This document shows positions 38,374 to 47,755 of a DNA stretch of 64,000 bases, one piece after another. Source of the DNA: Pseudomonas sp. S09G 359 (GTDB taxonomy: Bacteria > Pseudomonadota > Gammaproteobacteria > Pseudomonadales > Pseudomonadaceae); NCBI RefSeq assembly GCF_002843605.1, contig NZ_CP025263.1:1308501-1372500 (forward strand). Reading direction: 5' to 3'. The notes under the pieces are model-generated. The model made no database searches. It was given only the letters and a program-made list of their open reading frames with translations, and was not told the DNA's origin. The translations under genes and the position numbers were made by a program. Within the stretch, counting starts at the first letter, position 1. Each line of letters starts with the position of its first letter.

Positions 38374-38391
38374 CAGGGACGACGGAGGCTG

Positions 38392-38715
38392 TCAGCGTTC
38401 CAGGTCGGCGATCTTGCCCTTTTTACCATCCCACTCTTTAGCGTCTGGCATCGGGTCTTTGCGTTCAGTGATATTCGGCCAGATCTCCGCCAGCTCGACG
38501 TTCAACTGAATAAATTCCTGCATCTCTGCCGGGACTTCGTCCTCGGAGAAAATAGCGACGGCCGGGCATTCTGGTTCACACAGGGCGCAGTCAATGCACT
38601 CGTCCGGGTGGATGACCAGGAAGTTCGGGCCTTCGTAGAAGCAGTCCACCGGACACACTTCGACGCAGTCGGTGTACTTGCACTTGATGCAGTTGTCGGT
38701 AACGACGAAGGTCAT
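38392..38715 (-). CDS. fdxA: Ferredoxin FdxA (7Fe type)
   Basis: A 107-aa ferredoxin with a [3Fe-4S] site ([17 protein letters not shown], residues 9-25, where the motif has the spaced Cys pattern) and a [4Fe-4S] site ([12 protein letters not shown]). The acidic C-terminal tail is usual for Pseudomonas FdxA. Next to rsmZ and mutS as in related genomes. Confidence 0.95.
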   Translation of the reverse strand: MTFVVTDNCIKCKYTDCVEVCPVDCFYEGPNFLVIHPDECIDCALCEPECPAVAIFSEDEVPAEMQEFIQLNVELAEIWPNITERKDPMPDAKEWDGKKGKIADLER

Positions 38716-38857
38716 TTCTAATTCTCTCCTCAGGCGGCGGCAGCGAAACCCTTTGTGGCAGGGCTCGCGAGGTTCGGGAGCGATAGTCTGCAGGCCAGGC
38801 TAAGAGCCTGCAGCATCCCAAACCGCGCGAGAGTCTACCAGCTTGCACGCCTGTGCG

Positions 38858-41449
38858 TTATATCCGAACTTGCAGTGCATATAACATTTCTAACGCTTTA
38901 CGCGGGGTCAAGCCGTCCAGGTCAAGTTTTGCCAGCTCGTCCAGCACTGGATGGGGCAGGCTGGCGAACATATCGCTCTGGTGCGGCGCCGCCGCTTTGC
39001 TGGACGCTTTGGCGGGGCTGGCGACCACGGTTTCGTGGGGCAGGGCCGTGGTTTCCAGGCGGCTGAGGTGTTCGCGGGCGCGGGTGATCACGTCGTTCGG
39101 TACACCGGCCAATTGCGCCACGGCCAGGCCGTAACTCTGGCTGGCCGGGCCGGGCAGCACGTGGTGCAGGAATACGATGCGCTCGTTGTGCTCCGTGGCA
39201 TTGAGGTGCACGTTGGCCACCAGCGGCTCGCTTTCCGGCAGTACGGTGAGCTCGAAATAGTGGGTGGCAAACAGCGTATAGGCGCGCAAGTGCGCCAGGC
39301 GCTCGGCCGCCGCCCAGGCCAGGGACAGCCCGTCGAAGGTGCTGGTACCGCGACCCACTTCGTCCATCAGCACCAGGCTGCGCTCGGTGGCGTTGTGCAG
39401 GATGTTGGCGGTTTCGCTCATTTCCACCATAAAGGTCGAACGGCCGCCGGCCAGGTCATCGCTGGAACCGATCCGGGTGAAAATGCGGTCCACCAAGGAT
39501 AATTCGCAGCTGGCCGCCGGTACGAAGCTGCCGATGTGCGCCAGCAGTACGATCAACGCCGTCTGGCGCATGTAGGTGGATTTACCGCCCATGTTCGGAC
39601 CGGTGATCACTAACATGCGGGTATCGTCGTCCAGCGACAGGTCATTGGCGACAAACGGTGTGGTCAACACTTGCTCCACCACCGGGTGGCGACCTTGCAC
39701 GATACGCATGCACGGCTCGCTGACAAAACGCGGGCAGTTCAGGTCCAGGTTCAGCGCGCGTTCGGCGAGGTTGCTCAGTACATCCAGCTCCGCCAGGGCG
39801 GCAGCGGTGTCCTGCAGCGGCGCCAGTTGGCTGATCAAATCTTCGAGCAGGGCCTCATAGAGCATTTTTTCCCGCGCCAGGGCGCGGCTTTTGGCCGACA
39901 GCGCCTTGTCTTCGAACTCTTTGAGCTCCGGGGTGATGAAGCGCTCGGCACCTTTAAGGGTCTGACGGCGCTGGTAGTCAATAGGCGCCGACTCGGCTTG
40001 CTTGCTCGGCAACTCGATAAAGTAGCCGTGCACACGGTTGTAGCCGACTTTCAGGTTGGCCAGGCCGGTGCGGGCTTTTTCACGCGCTTCCAGGTCGATC
40101 AGGAACTGCCCGGCGTTTTCGCTCAGGGCCTGGAGCTCGTCCAGTTCACTGTCGTAACCGGTCTTGAGCACGCCGCCGTCACGGATGATCGCGGGCGGGT
40201 TGTCGATAATGGCTTTTTCCAGCAGCGCGGCCAGTTCCGGGTAGGTGCCGGCTGTTTTGGCAAGCTGTTGCAGGTGCGGCGTGTCCAGCTCGGTCATCGC
40301 CACTTGCAATTGCGGCAGGGCGCCGAGGGCATCGCGCAGGCGCGCCAGGTCGCGGGGGCGGGCATTACGTAGGCCGATCCGCGCCAGGATGCGCTCGATA
40401 TCGCCGATTTCCTTGAGCTGCGGTTGCAGCTTTTCAAAGCGATAAGCGTCCAGCAGGCAGGTAATAGACGTCTGGCGCGCTTGCAGCACGCTCAGGTCAC
40501 GCAGCGGGCGGTTCAGCCAACGGGTCAGCAAGCGGCTGCCCATCGCAGTCTGGCAACGGTCGACCACCGATTGCAGGGTGTTGTCACGCCCGCCGGCCAG
40601 GTTGGTGTCCAGTTCCAGGTTGCGACGGCTGGCGCCATCGAGCACCACCGTATCGTCCAGGCGCTCATGGCGCAGGCTGCGCAAATGCGGCAGGGCGGTG
40701 CGCTGGGTTTCCTTGGCATAGCTGAGCAAACAACCGGCAGCACCGATGGCCAGGGTCAGGGTTTCGCAGCCGAAGCCCTTGAGGTCTTGCACCGAGAATT
40801 GTTGGCACAGGCTTTTCAGCGCCGAGTCGCGCTCGAAATCCCACGGCGCACGCCGCTTGGTCCCACGGCGCTTTTCTGCCGGCAAGTCCTTTGGCCAATC
40901 ATCCGGGATCAACAACTCCACGGGGTTGATGCGCTCAAGCTCGGCCAGCAGGTTCTCCCAGCCCTTGATCTCCAACACGCTGAAATTGCCGCTGGTGATA
41001 TCCAGCACCGACAGCCCGAACAAACGTTCATCACCCAACACCGCAGCGATCAGGTTATCGCGGCGCTCATCCAGCAGCGCCTCATCACTCACCGTCCCCG
41101 GCGTGATAATGCGCACCACCTGACGTTCCACCGGCCCCTTGCTGGTGGCCGGGTCGCCGATCTGCTCGCAGATCACCACCGACTCGCCCAGTTTCACCAG
41201 CTTGACCAGGTAGCCTTCCAACGAATGGTAAGGAATCCCACACATCGGAATCGACTGCCCCGCCGACTGCCCACGCGCGGTCAGGGTGATATCCAGCAAC
41301 TTGGCGGCTTTCTTCGCATCTTCATAGAAGATCTCGTAGAAGTCGCCCATGCGATAGAACATCAACTGATCAGGATGCTGATTTTTCAGGCGCCAGTACT
41401 GCTGCATCATTGGCGTGTGGGAGGACAGATCGGACGTGTTTTTACTCAT
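38858..41449 (-). CDS. mutS: DNA mismatch repair protein MutS
   Basis: An 863-aa mismatch sensor. Mismatch-binding Phe in [16 protein letters not shown] (residues 31-46), Walker [12 protein letters not shown] (about 617), Walker B/signature [15 protein letters not shown] (about 690), and the C-terminal dimer region. Full length and intact. Left flank of the tailocin locus. Confidence 0.97.
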   Translation of the reverse strand: MSKNTSDLSSHTPMMQQYWRLKNQHPDQLMFYRMGDFYEIFYEDAKKAAKLLDITLTARGQSAGQSIPMCGIPYHSLEGYLVKLVKLGESVVICEQIGDPATSKGPVERQVVRIITPGTVSDEALLDERRDNLIAAVLGDERLFGLSVLDITSGNFSVLEIKGWENLLAELERINPVELLIPDDWPKDLPAEKRRGTKRRAPWDFERDSALKSLCQQFSVQDLKGFGCETLTLAIGAAGCLLSYAKETQRTALPHLRSLRHERLDDTVVLDGASRRNLELDTNLAGGRDNTLQSVVDRCQTAMGSRLLTRWLNRPLRDLSVLQARQTSITCLLDAYRFEKLQPQLKEIGDIERILARIGLRNARPRDLARLRDALGALPQLQVAMTELDTPHLQQLAKTAGTYPELAALLEKAIIDNPPAIIRDGGVLKTGYDSELDELQALSENAGQFLIDLEAREKARTGLANLKVGYNRVHGYFIELPSKQAESAPIDYQRRQTLKGAERFITPELKEFEDKALSAKSRALAREKMLYEALLEDLISQLAPLQDTAAALAELDVLSNLAERALNLDLNCPRFVSEPCMRIVQGRHPVVEQVLTTPFVANDLSLDDDTRMLVITGPNMGGKSTYMRQTALIVLLAHIGSFVPAASCELSLVDRIFTRIGSSDDLAGGRSTFMVEMSETANILHNATERSLVLMDEVGRGTSTFDGLSLAWAAAERLAHLRAYTLFATHYFELTVLPESEPLVANVHLNATEHNERIVFLHHVLPGPASQSYGLAVAQLAGVPNDVITRAREHLSRLETTALPHETVVASPAKASSKAAAPHQSDMFASLPHPVLDELAKLDLDGLTPRKALEMLYALQVRI

Positions 41450-41628
41450 TGGATAGTAGGCAAATTCGTTGAAAGTGATGGGGCAAAGGGCGCGCTTGGC
41501 CCAGCAGTTTTTGCGATGGCGGCAAGGTTAACACGCGAGGTCGGGGGTTCGCAGGTCACAAACGGCTAGGTAAAACCTGAAAAGGGCGCAGCGCCCAACG
41601 CCCACCACTCCTAAGGACGAGCACTACA

Positions 41629-41726
41629 CCTGTGGCGAGGGAGCTTGCTCCCGTTGGACTGCGCAGCAGTCCCATTTTCAGGGCCGCTTCGCAGCCCAAC
41701 GGGAGCAAGCTCCCTCGCCACAGGTT
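41629..41726. repeat. REPIN (GTGGCGAGGGAGCTTGCTCC type)
   Basis: Inverted REP pair CCTGTGGCGAGGGAGCTTGC ... GCAAGCTCCCTCGCCACAGG upstream of mutS. The rest of 41450-41845 has no recognisable gene. No tandem array flanks this copy. Confidence 0.88.
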
Positions 41727-41845
41727 AGTGGTTGCTCGCTCTTTCTCTTAAATGATCGAAGTTATGCGCCGCGCCCGTTTTCCTTTCGCCGCTTGCTGAA
41801 TGTTGCCGGGCGAAAGGCTATTTTTGAGGAGGGAAATTTGGCCAG

Positions 41846-41875
41846 TAAAAAGCCCGGCGCTAGGCCGGGCTTTTA
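41846..41875 (-). terminator. Terminator of the zeta-toxin operon
   Basis: TAAAAAGCCCGGC-GCTA-GGCCGGGCTTTTA downstream of the 55-aa gene; T/A tracts on both sides. Confidence 0.85.
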
Positions 41876-41890
41876 ATGAATTTCTGGGAG

Positions 41891-42058
41891 TCAGGCTCTT
41901 TTCGTCTCTGCCTTCATCATCACGAGATTCTGTTGCTTGGTAGCCTCAGTGAGAACTTCGCTGTAGACGCGCTTTTTTTGCTCAGATTTTGCGTCACGAA
42001 TAAAGTCCGCGAAGGAGCTTTTTACACCTTTGGACAAGCCCAGCTTGATCGAAATCAT
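41891..42058 (-). CDS. 55-aa protein coupled to zeta toxin
   Basis: A short gene ATG(42056-42058)-TGA encoding MISIKLGLSKGVKSSFADFI followed by a basic/acidic helical segment (RDAKSEQKKRVYSEVLTEAT) and MMKAETKRA. Its ATG shares one base with the zeta stop (TGATG), and a terminator follows, which supports a real gene. No family recognised. Possible roles: antitoxin or modulator of the zeta-like kinase. Classical epsilon antitoxin is upstream and larger, so this would be a non-standard partner. Confidence 0.6.
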   Translation of the reverse strand: MISIKLGLSKGVKSSFADFIRDAKSEQKKRVYSEVLTEATKQQNLVMMKAETKRA

Positions 42059-42813
42059 CAATGCGCTCCTGATGGTGGCCCGAGCCTGGCCTCTAGATCG
42101 GCCCGTGTATGCTGCTCAGGTATATGGTAGTCAATCTTATCGACACCCGCTTTGTAAAGCCGTCCAGAATTATCGATATGCTTGATCAGTAAATCTACGT
42201 GAACGTCGCCCCCATACTCTAGCTTAAGCGCGTTGACTACGTCACGTGCTGCAAAATACTGCTCGATGAAATGTTCTTTACGAATTCTTCTGCCTTCGGC
42301 CTCCTCACGGGCCTTCACAAAATCCCAAGCAAGCATGGGGTTTTGATACACGTACAAGATCTGTACGAATCTTCCCTTTTTCAGTGAGCGCTCGATATTT
42401 CTACTGGCGACCTTGAGATTCGAAAGCGTTCCATCGAGAAGAAAGGACTGTCGCTGGTCCAAGGCGTGGTCGATTATTTTCTCGACCAGAATCGATACGC
42501 CTCGTTGAAACAGCCACGAATTTGCCCCCTGATAGGCGGCAAACTCATTGCGAAGTTCATCAGGATCGATTCTCAGAATGGAAACGTCAGCGAAAAGATT
42601 CACAAGGGCAATTGAAGCCTCTGTTTTTCCTGCGCCAGGCGATCCTGCCATGAATACGGAAACTGGCGACTCTTCCGGCGGATAGATAGCTCTGTCTGTC
42701 AGGCGTCTGGCAATAGACTTTTTATTTGAACGTGCGAAGCGCAGTGCTTCTTCTGAAATGTCATTCTCGGCAAGTGTCATCCTGCCTGAATCGAGAAATG
42801 CGGCCTGCTCCAT
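42058..42813 (-). CDS. Zeta toxin family kinase
   Basis: A 251-aa P-loop kinase-like protein with Walker A AGSPGAGKTEAS (about 56-67), RIDPDELR (about 80), and FLLDGTLSN (about 122), the motif set of zeta/PezT toxins that phosphorylate UDP-sugar cell-wall precursors. ATG at 42811-42813 with GGGGA upstream; TTG one codon earlier is open. GC is lower than in flanking mutS, suggesting acquisition. It lies between mutS and the tailocin repressor, transcribed away from the tailocin. Confidence 0.8.
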   Translation of the reverse strand: MEQAAFLDSGRMTLAENDISEEALRFARSNKKSIARRLTDRAIYPPEESPVSVFMAGSPGAGKTEASIALVNLFADVSILRIDPDELRNEFAAYQGANSWLFQRGVSILVEKIIDHALDQRQSFLLDGTLSNLKVASRNIERSLKKGRFVQILYVYQNPMLAWDFVKAREEAEGRRIRKEHFIEQYFAARDVVNALKLEYGGDVHVDLLIKHIDNSGRLYKAGVDKIDYHIPEQHTRADLEARLGPPSGAH

Positions 42814-42904
42814 CAACCATCCCCATCGGTTTCAGCGGTGTTTGAGAGGCTATCACGCGCTGCAAACTACGGAAGTAGCCGAAACTTCACCTAATAAATC
42901 ATTG

Positions 42905-42926
42905 TTTATGCATAAAACATGCAAAT
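42905..42926. promoter_or_regulatory. Candidate tailocin-repressor operator (upstream)
   Basis: A 12-bp perfect palindrome TTTATGCATAAA followed by ACATGCAAAT. It contains ATGCAT and ATGCAA half-sites 11 bp apart. It lies between the zeta-toxin and repressor genes, about 45 bp before the repressor start. Confidence 0.55.
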
Positions 42927-42968
42927 CAGCATTTGCCAAGCCCAAAATCGCCAGTCATTATTCCCGTT

Positions 42969-43703
42969 ATGCAAAAACGCAACGTTTCAACCGTCTTAAG
43001 AGAACTGCTGGACCGCGACCGGATCTCCCCCACGGAGCTTCACCGGCGTACCGGCGTGCCTCAATCCACGCTGTCCCGGATCCTTAGCGGCAAGATTGTC
43101 GATCCGTCGGACAAGCACATTTCCCGTATCGCCGAGTACTTTCGCGTGAGCACCGACCAGCTGCGCGGGCGCGCGGCAGTGGGCGTTTCGCGCGATGACG
43201 GGCGCGACCCGATGCATTCGGAACTCAAGGACATAAGCCTGTGGGACGACGACACGCCCGTTAATGATGACGAGGTGTCGATCCCCTTTCTGCGCGAGGT
43301 TGAATTGGCTGCTGGATCAGGAAGATTCGTCATCGAGGAAAGCGAGAAGGCCAGCCTTCGGTTCGGCAAGCGCAGCTTGCGGCATAACGGTGTGCAGTTC
43401 GACCAGGCCAAGTGTGTGACGGTGCGCGGCAACAGTATGTTGCCAGTGCTGCGTGATGGCGCGACGGTTGGGGTCAACGCCGGCAAGAGCGGGATTGGCG
43501 ACATCGTGGATGGTGACTTGTATGCCATCAATCACAATGGCCAACTGCGGGTTAAACAGCTCTACCGCCTGCCTTCCGGGATTCGCCTGCGCAGTTTCAA
43601 TCGTGATGAACACCCGGATGAAGACTACAGCTTCCAGGATATCCAGGATGAGCAGATCAGCATCCTGGGCCATGTGTTCTGGTGGGGCATGTACGCCCGT
43701 TAA
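42969..43703 (+). CDS. PrtR-like LexA-type repressor of the tailocin
   Basis: A 244-aa protein with an N-terminal XRE/Cro HTH (about 12-60, SPTELHRRTGVPQSTLSRIL) and a C-terminal S24/LexA autoprotease domain. Cleavage bond Ala-Gly in LAAGSGRF (about 118), catalytic Ser in RGNSMLP (about 160), Lys in RVKQLYRLP (about 197). This is the PrtR/CI type: RecA filaments trigger self-cleavage and tailocin production. Start MQKRNVSTVL at 42969; the 12 upstream codons overlap the operator. No PrtN activator gene is present, unlike in P. aeruginosa. Confidence 0.9.
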   Translation: MQKRNVSTVLRELLDRDRISPTELHRRTGVPQSTLSRILSGKIVDPSDKHISRIAEYFRVSTDQLRGRAAVGVSRDDGRDPMHSELKDISLWDDDTPVNDDEVSIPFLREVELAAGSGRFVIEESEKASLRFGKRSLRHNGVQFDQAKCVTVRGNSMLPVLRDGATVGVNAGKSGIGDIVDGDLYAINHNGQLRVKQLYRLPSGIRLRSFNRDEHPDEDYSFQDIQDEQISILGHVFWWGMYAR

Positions 43704-43716
43704 CCTCCCTGCGTAA

Positions 43717-43747
43717 GAAAAAGCCCGCCAATGCGCGGGCTTTTTTT
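43717..43747 (+). terminator. Terminator of the repressor gene
   Basis: AAAAAGCCCGCC-AATG-CGCGGGCTTTTTTT. Confidence 0.88.
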
Positions 43748-43821
43748 CGCCCGTAGAAAATCCCCAAACCCCTGATCCATAAGGAGAGAAATGCACTGGC
43801 GCATGCTGGCGGTGAAAATAA

Positions 43822-43858
43822 ATGCATTTATGCATTGACTGTATATGCATACATGCAT
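43822..43858. promoter_or_regulatory. Two ATGCAT-N2-ATGCAT sites at the tailocin promoter
   Basis: ATGCATTTATGCAT (43822-43835) and ATGCATACATGCAT (43845-43858), 23 bp apart centre to centre. They lie just after the repressor terminator and before the structural operon. The same hexamer occurs upstream of the repressor. Confidence 0.65.
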
Positions 43859-44008
43859 ATTCTCCATCTCAAGCCAGCCAATAAGGTGGTGGAGGCGGCA
43901 AGGATGCTGCCAAGGAAGACAAGGAAGGCACGCAACACCGGCAAGGACGCCATCGAAGCGATGGCAGGGATGCCAGGCAACACCGGCAAGGAAGCCGACG
44001 CTCTTTAG
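43853..44008 (+). CDS. Possible 51-aa leader peptide, low confidence
   Basis: An open frame MHILHLKPANKVVEAARMLP followed by a Lys/Arg/Gly-rich part in which NTGK occurs twice. The underlying DNA repeats CAACACCGGCAAGGA. The ATG lies inside a candidate operator and no ribosome site is seen, so this is doubtful; the stretch 43870-44298 may rather be a long untranslated leader or small RNA ending at the hairpin at 44198. Confidence 0.25.
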   Translation: MHILHLKPANKVVEAARMLPRKTRKARNTGKDAIEAMAGMPGNTGKEADAL

Positions 44009-44197
44009 TTTTAACGCGTTGCAAGAACAGGCAGCGATGAACCGGCCTTAACGGTTCAGAGGGTTGGCAACTGACCCGGGTGTGCAGCGTAAAGCACCAG
44101 AAGCAGTTATCCGGCAGACAGGGATCGTGGTCGGAAAAACATCTTAGGAAAGATCCGTACCGCGCCAGTAGCGCCGAAAGATCGAGGAAATCATTAC

Positions 44198-44224
44198 TGA
44201 AAAGCCTGGGTAACCGGGCTTTTT
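44198..44224 (+). terminator. Hairpin in the tailocin leader
   Basis: AAAAGCCTGG-GTAA-CCGGGCTTTTT, an imperfect stem followed by five T, between the operator region and the holin gene. It would attenuate leader transcription unless antiterminated. Confidence 0.65.
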
Positions 44225-44298
44225 GGAATGCCAACCGATGAATGGATTTATCTAACACACCGGCACGTTGCCGGTAATGCTCAGCCAGGAGGCGTGAC

Positions 44299-44643
44299 AT
44301 GACAAACGAGCAGCAAGCGTTAGCGGAAATGCCTATCTGGCTGGTGATCGCACTGGCCTTGATCGGCGGTGTATCCGGCGAAATGTGGCGCGCCGACAAG
44401 GAGGGCGCGCGTGGCTGGTCGCTGGTACGGCGCCTGGCCTTGCGGTCTGGAGCGTGCATGGTCTGCGGGGTTTCGGCGTTGATGCTGTGCTACGCCGCCG
44501 GGATGTCGATTTGGACCGCGGGTGCCATCGGCTGCCTCACCGCCATGGCCGGCGCGGATGTGGCCATCGGCCTTTATGAACGTTGGGCGGCCAAGCGCAT
44601 CGGGGTCAACGAGGCCCCGACCTCTCGCCAGGATCAGCCGTAA
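44299..44643 (+). CDS. Tailocin holin
   Basis: A 114-aa protein with about three hydrophobic segments (IWLVIALALIGGVSGEMW; SGACMVCGVSALMLCYAAGM; AGAIGCLTAMAGADVAIGLY) and a charged C-terminus, matching phage holins at the same place in R-pyocin clusters. Forms the membrane lesion that lets the endolysin out. First structural/lysis gene after the leader; good GGAGG upstream. Confidence 0.85.
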   Translation: MTNEQQALAEMPIWLVIALALIGGVSGEMWRADKEGARGWSLVRRLALRSGACMVCGVSALMLCYAAGMSIWTAGAIGCLTAMAGADVAIGLYERWAAKRIGVNEAPTSRQDQP

Positions 44644-44664
44644 TCGCTGCAAGGACGCAACTCA

Positions 44665-45180
44665 ATGACACTTATCGAAAAACCTTCCGAACTGCCCAAG
44701 GCAATAGGGGAGGCGCTGAAGGGCGCCTTCCCACAATTGCGTGTAGGCACTCATCAGGATTTCAGCGGCGCCGGGGATAAAACCGGTGTGCTGATCAGCG
44801 TGGAGCGCAACGGCCCCGGTACTCGCTCCCTTGAAGGGCGCAAGGCACATGCGTTGTCGGTGTCACTGCGGGCTATGGTCGCCAGCGGGTCAGCACCCTT
44901 TGATGCCTGTGACCTGGCCAGCCAGTTGATGGACCTGGCCCTGGATAACCGCTGGGGCCTGCCGCCCGACCAGTGTGATCTGCCGACGTCCATCGTCGCC
45001 GCGCCTTCAACCCTCACCAGCGCCGAAACGGACTACGACACCTGGACGGTGTCCTTCAGCCAAAACCTGTATCTCGGCCCGCTGCTGCTCGAAGATCCTA
45101 CAGGCACACCGTTGTTTGCCCGCACCTGGGAAGTCTCGAACATCGACGATCCAGGCCAATATCGCCCTCTGCAGGAGTAG
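44665..45180 (+). CDS. Conserved tailocin protein of unknown function
   Basis: A 171-aa soluble protein beginning MTLIEKPSELPKAIGEALKG. It occupies the position of P. aeruginosa PA0615, between holin and spike. Fold and role are not clear; similarity to phage tail-terminator/Mu gp37-like proteins is possible. Confidence 0.7.
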   Translation: MTLIEKPSELPKAIGEALKGAFPQLRVGTHQDFSGAGDKTGVLISVERNGPGTRSLEGRKAHALSVSLRAMVASGSAPFDACDLASQLMDLALDNRWGLPPDQCDLPTSIVAAPSTLTSAETDYDTWTVSFSQNLYLGPLLLEDPTGTPLFARTWEVSNIDDPGQYRPLQE

Positions 45181-45183
45181 TCC

Positions 45184-45795
45184 ATGTTCGACGCATTGCT
45201 ACGCATGCAGCTGGGGCCGATCGTTGAGCGTCTGGCGGAAATGGAGGCCCAGCTCGAGGATCTTTATCGACGCGCTGAAAGCTTCTGCCGGATTGGCGTG
45301 TGCCAGGAGGTCGATGCTGCCAGCAATACCTGCAAGGTCAGCCACGGTGATTTGCTCAGCCCGGCCATTCGGTTTTTCAACCCCAGCGCCGGTGCACAAA
45401 CCGAAACCCGCATTCCGTCAGTGGGCGAGCAATGCCTGTTGCTTAACTATGGCGGTGGGGAAGGGGGCGCGCAGTCTGTGGCCTTGTTCGGTCTTAACAG
45501 TAGTCTCTTTCCAGCGGTTTCCAGCCAGGCTTCGCTGACCCGACGTCGCCATCAGGACGGCACCCAGAGCGACTACGACGACGCCAGCCACCTCTTCAAC
45601 TGGGTCAACGGCCCGACCACTGTCAGCGCCTCGCGTGAACAGGTCGCCGTCAAGGTTGGCGCCGCCAGCCTGACGATGAGCGCCCAGAGCATCACCCTGC
45701 AACTCGGCGCCACCGGCCTGTCGCTGGATGCCGCCGGTGTGCATTTGAGCGGCCCGGTGGTGGATCACCAGGGCCGCGTGATCAGCAGCGCATAA
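45184..45795 (+). CDS. Baseplate spike protein gpV
   Basis: A 203-aa protein with a coiled-coil N-terminus, OB-fold-like region (about 40-115, RIGVCQEVDAASNTCKVSHG) and a C-terminal beta-helix segment of repeated short strands (VAVKVGAASLTMSAQSITLQ). This is the P2 gpV layout, the puncturing tip of the contractile tail. Confidence 0.87.
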   Translation: MFDALLRMQLGPIVERLAEMEAQLEDLYRRAESFCRIGVCQEVDAASNTCKVSHGDLLSPAIRFFNPSAGAQTETRIPSVGEQCLLLNYGGGEGGAQSVALFGLNSSLFPAVSSQASLTRRRHQDGTQSDYDDASHLFNWVNGPTTVSASREQVAVKVGAASLTMSAQSITLQLGATGLSLDAAGVHLSGPVVDHQGRVISSA

Positions 45796-45804
45796 GGATT
45801 TGCC

Positions 45805-46137
45805 ATGATCGGAATCGATAGGAACAGCGGGGCAGCCGTGGATGACTGGCTGCAATTCGTACAGCGCGCCACCCGAGCGCTGACCACTCCCGTGGGCACT
45901 CGCCAGAAGCGCCCGTTGTACGGCTCGAAGATCGCGCAACTGCTCGGCCAGAACCTTGGCGACGACCTCTTGATCCTCGCCCAAAGCCACGCCGCCCAGG
46001 CGTTCTACAACGCCCAGAACGGCATCACTGACTTCCAGCCCGAGGTCATCGTCGCCACCCGTCAGGGCGCAGGTTTGTTGCTGCGTTTTGCCGGCACCTG
46101 GAAAAACCGCCAACAATCCTTCGAGGTCTCGACATGA
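45805..46137 (+). CDS. Baseplate wedge protein gpW (gp25-like)
   Basis: A 110-aa lysozyme-like gp25/gpW protein with GTRQKRPLYGSKIAQLLGQN, the family hallmark. Overlaps gpJ start by four bases (ATGA). Confidence 0.88.
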   Translation: MIGIDRNSGAAVDDWLQFVQRATRALTTPVGTRQKRPLYGSKIAQLLGQNLGDDLLILAQSHAAQAFYNAQNGITDFQPEVIVATRQGAGLLLRFAGTWKNRQQSFEVST

Positions 46138-47129
46138 GCATGCTGATCCCTGGCCAGAACCAACTGGCGGAGCCGGCGATTATCGCGGTGGATGCGTTCG
46201 AGCCGTTGCTGGCCGAATTCAAGGCGTTTGTGGTCGATTACGTCGCCACCCGCGCGCCGCAAAACGCGGTAAAACTCAAGGCCAGCCTCGACAATGAAAG
46301 CGAGCTGCTGACCCTGGCCCTGGAAGCCTTTTGCGTGCGCCTGCAAACCCACGAGCGCAAATACAACGCGCGCATCAAGCAGATGCTGGCGTGGTGGGCC
46401 ACCGGCAGCAACCTGGATGCACGCCTGGCGGATATGGGCCTGGAGCGCCAGGTGCTGGACCCCGGCGACCCGGCCGCCTTCCCGCCGGTGCCGCCGGTGT
46501 TGGAGAGTGACGATGATGCGCGCCTGCGTTACTACCTGGCGCCCCATGCGCCGGCGGCGGGCTCGCGCATGCAGTATCGCCGCGAGGTGTTCACCCTTGG
46601 CGAGCGGCCGGCGGTCAAGGTGCAAAGCGCCACCGCGGGCGTGGTGACCGTCAGCTATACCTTTGACCCGGACGGCTATGCGGCCCAGGTCAAGGACGGC
46701 AACGGACGGCGCACCGCCCCCGGCGAGGTGATGGTGACCGTGCTGTCCAGGGACGGCGATGGCAGCGCGTCCGCAGACTTGCTTGACGGCGTGCGGCGAC
46801 ATTTCGCACGGCCCGATGTACGACCGGAGACGGATCTTGTCACCGTCCAAGGTGCGCAAATTCAGCCTTACAAAATTCGCGTGGTGGCCAGGATCAATGC
46901 TGGCCCGGACTCCGGCCTGACCCAAGTGGCGGCGCAACACCTGCTGCAAACCTACGCTGACTCTTGCCATCGCCTGGAAGGGCGCGTGGACCCGAGCTGG
47001 ATCGACTACGCGATCCACAGCGCCGGCGCCGCGCAACTGCAGATCCTCGAACCGCTGGAGCCGATCATCAGCAGCGCGTTCCAGGCCCCGTATTGTACGG
47101 GCGTCGAGGTGGAGGTGCGCACGCTATGA
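46134..47129 (+). CDS. Baseplate wedge protein gpJ
   Basis: A 331-aa P2 gpJ/Mu gp47 family protein (conserved RVVARINAGPDSGLTQVA and YSHRL-like C-terminal part; C-terminus APYCTGVEVEVRTL). Together with gpI and gpW it makes the baseplate wedges. Translationally coupled to both neighbours. Confidence 0.88.
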   Translation: MSMLIPGQNQLAEPAIIAVDAFEPLLAEFKAFVVDYVATRAPQNAVKLKASLDNESELLTLALEAFCVRLQTHERKYNARIKQMLAWWATGSNLDARLADMGLERQVLDPGDPAAFPPVPPVLESDDDARLRYYLAPHAPAAGSRMQYRREVFTLGERPAVKVQSATAGVVTVSYTFDPDGYAAQVKDGNGRRTAPGEVMVTVLSRDGDGSASADLLDGVRRHFARPDVRPETDLVTVQGAQIQPYKIRVVARINAGPDSGLTQVAAQHLLQTYADSCHRLEGRVDPSWIDYAIHSAGAAQLQILEPLEPIISSAFQAPYCTGVEVEVRTL

Positions 47130-47755
47130 GTGAACCCAAAGCGAGCCTGTTACCCGCCAACAGCTCACCCCTGGAAAAGGCCTTGGACCTGGGTTTTGGC
47201 TATTTGCTGGAAAGGGTTACGCCACCTTTCCCTCAACTGATGGACCCGGATCTGACGCCGGCGGCGTTCTTGCCCTACCTGGCAGCGGACCGCGCGGTGA
47301 ACGAATGGAGCACCACGGCCCCCGAGGGCGAGAAGCGCCTGACCGTCAAACTCGCGTGGCCCACCGCCCGCCAGGCCGGCACCCGACAAGCCCTGGAAAA
47401 CGCGGCCAAGGGCCTGCAACTGAGCCCCGAAGTGCGCGCGTGGTACGAGCAAAAACCGCCGGGCGTGCCCTACAGCTTTGCCGTACGCGCCTGGACCGAA
47501 TTGCCCTACAGCGAAACCATCGACGCCCGACTCGACCGGCGCCTGGCCGACGCCAAAAGCGAGCGCGACATCCTGTCGATCTCCGTAGGCCTGAGCGCTT
47601 CCGGCCGTCACAGCATTGGCGCCGCTACGTTGTGCGGCGAACTCACCACGATTTACCCCCGCGTGCTGGCGGGTGTCGAGGCTGCGGGCCGCGCCTTTAT
47701 GGCCGCCGCGCTCTACACCGTCGAAACCACCACCCTTTATCCACAGGAGCACTAA
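47126..47755 (+). CDS. Baseplate protein gpI
   Basis: A 209-aa P2 gpI-family protein beginning MSEPKASLLPANSSPLEKAL, with LPYLAADRAVNEW, typical of the family. ATG 47126 overlaps the gpJ stop. Links the baseplate to the tail fibre encoded next. Confidence 0.87.
   Translation: MSEPKASLLPANSSPLEKALDLGFGYLLERVTPPFPQLMDPDLTPAAFLPYLAADRAVNEWSTTAPEGEKRLTVKLAWPTARQAGTRQALENAAKGLQLSPEVRAWYEQKPPGVPYSFAVRAWTELPYSETIDARLDRRLADAKSERDILSISVGLSASGRHSIGAATLCGELTTIYPRVLAGVEAAGRAFMAAALYTVETTTLYPQEH

Noticed and set aside
38190..38441. An 83-codon frame after apbC
   Set aside because: It lies over the rsmZ RNA and its terminator and runs into fdxA; composition is not protein-like.
43869..44459. A 196-codon minus-strand frame in the tailocin leader
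   Set aside because: It overlaps the holin gene on the opposite strand, and its translation is Arg/Ser/Cys/Pro-rich with repeated low-complexity text.
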